Assembly (NCBI GenBank): GCA_016712985.1
Contig: JADJQA010000001.1
Location: 124,001-188,000 of the forward strand
Length of the DNA stretch: 64,000 bases
Source: Sulfuritalea sp.
GTDB lineage: Bacteria > Pseudomonadota > Gammaproteobacteria > Burkholderiales > Rhodocyclaceae
Reading direction: 5' to 3'
Shown here piece after piece: positions 61,969-64,000 of this stretch (position 1 is its first letter; each line of letters starts with the position of its first letter). The translations under genes were made by a program, and so were the position numbers. A model generated the notes under the pieces. The model worked only from the letters and a program-made list of their open reading frames with translations, did no database searches and had not been told where the DNA came from.

Positions 61969-63085
61969 TCTGGCGGCCTACGCAGTAGACGACGCCAACA
62001 GTCGCGGTCGCGCGGTTGTCGAGCCGCGCCCCAAGGCCCGCAGCGAGTTTCAGCGCGACCGCGATCGCATCGTGCATTCCACTGCGTTTCGTCGTCTGGA
62101 ATACAAGACCCAGGTCTTCGTCAACCATGAAGGCGATCTGTTTCGCACCCGCCTGACGCACAGCATCGAGGTGGCCCAGATCGCGCGCACGGTAGCGCGC
62201 GCCCTGGAACTCAACGACGACCTGGCGGAAGCCATTGCGCTGGCTCATGATCTCGGCCACACCTGTTTCGGTCATGCCGGTCAGGATGCTCTGAACGAGT
62301 GCATGCAGGCGCATGGCGGCTTCGAGCACAACCTGCAAAGCCTGCGCATTGTCGATCGCCTCGAAGAGCGTTACGGCGCGTTTGACGGACTCAACCTGAT
62401 GTTCGAGACGCGCGAAGGCATCCTCAAGCACTGCTCGCCGGCGCGGGCGCGCGAATTGGGCGACCTCGGCCAGCGCTTTCTCGACAATCGCCAGCCATCG
62501 CTGGAAGCACAGATCTGCAATCTGGCCGACGAAATCGCCTACAACAACCACGACGTTGATGACGGCCTGCGCTCCGGGCTGCTAACCCTGGAGCAACTCC
62601 AGCAACTAAGCATCTTTGCCCGCCATGCGGCCGTGGCGGACGCTGAATTCCCACATATTTCAGGTCGCCGGAGGGTGCACGAGATCATCCGCCGAATGAT
62701 CGATGCCCAGGTGACGGACTTGCTGGCCGAGTCTGCACGGCGCATCGCCGTGACGGCGCCGCGTACCCTGGAGGATGTGCGCACAGCACCTTCGCTGATT
62801 GCCTTCACCGATACGATGCAGGCGGAGCATCGGGCGCTCAAGAGCTTTCTGAGCGAACACTTGTATCACCACTATCAGGTTCTGCGCATGACCACCAAGG
62901 CGCGTCGGATCATTCACGATCTGTTTGCCACTTTCGTTGCGGAACCGCGCCTGCTACCGCCCCAGTATCAGCTAATGGCGACGACAGAGAGCGTCACGCG
63001 CGCCACCGCGGACTATATTGCCGGCATGACCGACCGCTATTCGATGAAAGAGCATCGTCGCCTGTTCTCCGTCGGCAATCCCTGA
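61961..63085 (+). CDS. dgt: Deoxyguanosinetriphosphate triphosphohydrolase-like protein Dgt
   Basis: 374 residues of the HD superfamily. Metal motif: HSIEVAQIAR, ALAHDLGHTCFGHAG (HD pair), and EAQICNLADEIAYNNHDVDD. N-terminal RSEFQRDRDRIVHSTAFRRL is the family signature. Hydrolyses dNTPs to deoxynucleoside and triphosphate. GTG 61961, within the aroB end, begins VSNLAAYAVDDANSRGR; an upstream ATG in aroB adds an unrelated basic leader. Confidence 0.92.
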   Translation: MSNLAAYAVDDANSRGRAVVEPRPKARSEFQRDRDRIVHSTAFRRLEYKTQVFVNHEGDLFRTRLTHSIEVAQIARTVARALELNDDLAEAIALAHDLGHTCFGHAGQDALNECMQAHGGFEHNLQSLRIVDRLEERYGAFDGLNLMFETREGILKHCSPARARELGDLGQRFLDNRQPSLEAQICNLADEIAYNNHDVDDGLRSGLLTLEQLQQLSIFARHAAVADAEFPHISGRRRVHEIIRRMIDAQVTDLLAESARRIAVTAPRTLEDVRTAPSLIAFTDTMQAEHRALKSFLSEHLYHHYQVLRMTTKARRIIHDLFATFVAEPRLLPPQYQLMATTESVTRATADYIAGMTDRYSMKEHRRLFSVGNP

Positions 63086-63307
63086 GGTGGTTCTCAGGAG
63101 GAGAGGACAAGAGCCAAACAGGGACACTCCGTAAGGCTGGGAAAGCCGAATTTATGAACAAGGCGAGACCCTCCCCTTTTTTATCCCTGGTTTGGGAACA
63201 AGGGGGTCGCCCACGGGTAAATCCCCCGAAATTCGGTACTCCGCGCAAATCTGCTCGGAAGGCATGCGGAGTGCAGTCTTGCGGGATCAATGCTGCATCG
63301 CAGCGTA

Positions 63308-63336
63308 TTGAATTCGCCGGCTTTTGGCGGTATATT
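63308..63336 (+). promoter_or_regulatory. Sigma-70 promoter upstream of gltB
   Basis: TTGAAT (63308-63313) and TATATT (63331-63336) with 17-base spacing, five of six and five of six matches to TTGACA/TATAAT respectively at most positions. Transcription would begin near 63343, just before the hairpin pair. Confidence 0.75.
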
Positions 63337-63345
63337 CGCACCTTA

Positions 63346-63403
63346 GTCCGCCCTTGAGAGCGGACCATCCAAGGCCGGGGAGCGGCATCGCCCCGGCTTT
63401 TTT
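63346..63403 (+). terminator. Leader hairpins with intrinsic terminator before gltB (attenuator or sRNA end)
   Basis: First hairpin gtccgc-ccttgaga-gcggac at 63346-63365; second gccgggg-N10-ccccggc at 63374-63397 followed by six T. It lies downstream of a promoter and 29 bases before the gltB ATG, so it either ends dgt transcripts, attenuates gltB, or terminates a roughly 60-nt small RNA. Confidence 0.8.
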
Positions 63404-63431
63404 GCCGACTGCATTTCCGAGGAAACACAAG

Positions 63432-64000
63432 ATGGTCCTCCCCCAGCGCCAGGGTCTCTACGATCCTGCCAACGAGCATGATGCCTGCGGCGTCGGCTTC
63501 GTTGCCCATATCAAAAATCAGAAGAGCCACGCCATCATCGAGCAGGGGCTGCTGATTCTGCAAAACCTCGAGCACCGCGGTGCAACCGGCTACGACCCCT
63601 TGCTGGGCGACGGCGCGGGCATCCTGATCCAGATTCCCGACCGGTTCTTCCGTGAGGAAATGGCGCAGCAGGGCATCACCCTGCCGCCCTGTGGCGAGTA
63701 CGGCGTCGGCATGGTGTTTCTGCCGCGTGGCGACGCCAGCCGGCGTGCCTGCGAGGCCGTGATTGAACGCGCGATCCGCTACGAAGGCCAGGTTCTGCTC
63801 GGCTGGCGCGACGTTCCGGTCGACAACAACGGCCTGGCCCAGGCGGCAAAGGACAACGAGCCGGTGGTGCGCCAGGTGTTCATTGGCGCCGGCGGCGGCA
63901 TTGCCGACGTCGATGCGCTGGAGAGAAAGCTCTATATCCTGCGCAAGGAAACCGGACACACCATTCAGGCCCTCAAACTGCCCGATGGCAAGATGTTCTA
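63432..64000 (+). CDS. gltB: Glutamate synthase large subunit GltB, 5' part
   Basis: First 189 residues, cut by the window end. MVLPQRQGLYDPANEHDACG, where Cys19 after an 18-residue propeptide would be the N-terminal nucleophile of the glutamine amidotransferase domain; then GVGFVAHIKN, LQNLEHRGATGYDPLLGDGA, GILIQIPDRFF. Converts glutamine and 2-oxoglutarate to two glutamates with GltD. Ribosome-binding site gaggaaa at 63418. It is preceded by the leader terminator. Confidence 0.96.
   Translation, partial: MVLPQRQGLYDPANEHDACGVGFVAHIKNQKSHAIIEQGLLILQNLEHRGATGYDPLLGDGAGILIQIPDRFFREEMAQQGITLPPCGEYGVGMVFLPRGDASRRACEAVIERAIRYEGQVLLGWRDVPVDNNGLAQAAKDNEPVVRQVFIGAGGGIADVDALERKLYILRKETGHTIQALKLPDGKMF

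Larger units (their letters stand above)
63086..63431. other. Intergenic region upstream of gltB with promoter and leader
   Basis: About 345 bases. The first 200 show no gene or clear signal (one weak inverted repeat actccgc/gcggagt near 63240-63280). The last 125 hold a sigma-70 promoter, a small hairpin, a strong terminator-like hairpin and the gltB ribosome-binding site. Confidence 0.6.

Overview
The window reads as a chromosomal stretch of a high-GC betaproteobacterium, most likely from or near the Rhodocyclales. This is inferred from gene order and protein flavour: pilMNOPQ-aroK-aroB-dgt-gltB beside mrcA, cyaY-lptM-lysA, a kefB/kdsD-kdsC-lptC-lptA locus, a poly-hydroxyalkanoate phasin, hslVU, and several c-di-GMP and adenylate-cyclase proteins. 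No rRNA, tRNA, CRISPR array or phage was seen.

Layout. 0-2.8 kb: right part of an IS701-type element, then two type II toxin-antitoxin loci on the minus strand, largely pseudogenised. 3.1-10.9 kb: argJ, a PAS-GGDEF cyclase, then a plus-strand run of DUF4202, two tandem beta-hydroxyacid dehydrogenases, a PAS-GGDEF-EAL protein and an FKBP isomerase. 10.9-16.0 kb: a compact signalling cluster with an RsbW-like kinase, FecR, OmpA, and a translationally coupled STAS / metallo-beta-lactamase / CHASE2-PP2C phosphatase operon. 16.1-18.8 kb: an aminotransferase, a nested inverted-repeat element and a phasin with a near-consensus promoter and candidate operators. 18.9-23.7 kb: lptA-lptC-kdsC-kdsD diverging from a KefB-type antiporter. 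23.7-31 kb: accessory-looking genes (nucleotidyltransferase-fold protein, polytopic membrane protein, single prepilin, orphan histidine kinase, class III cyclase). 31-33.4 kb: apaG and two methyltransferases. 33.5-43.0 kb: a zinc island around a strong palindrome between zur and a ZIP gene. The left arm is ZIP, DUF2796 (ZrgA-like), an ABC pair and DUF3299. The right arm is zur, a CobW-domain remnant, a small secreted protein, an outer-membrane protein, znuA, znuC, znuB and DUF1826. 43.4-46.4 kb: a double-STAS protein with hslVU. 46.5-52.1 kb: an RND pump and adaptor downstream of lptM-lysA. 52.2-64 kb: cyaY, mrcA, pilMNOPQ, aroKB, dgt and the start of gltB.

Two kinds of damage must be kept apart. 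The toxin-antitoxin loci carry nonsense codons and a tandem duplication, which looks like real decay. Seven otherwise well-preserved genes (first dehydrogenase, outer-membrane protein, znuA, znuC, lysA, RND adaptor, pilQ) are each broken by one or two single-base indels with the conserved protein continuing in another frame. Because lysA and pilQ are among them, assembly or basecalling error is a serious alternative. In addition znuB and the RND pump appear to lack about 70-80 and 65 internal residues in frame.
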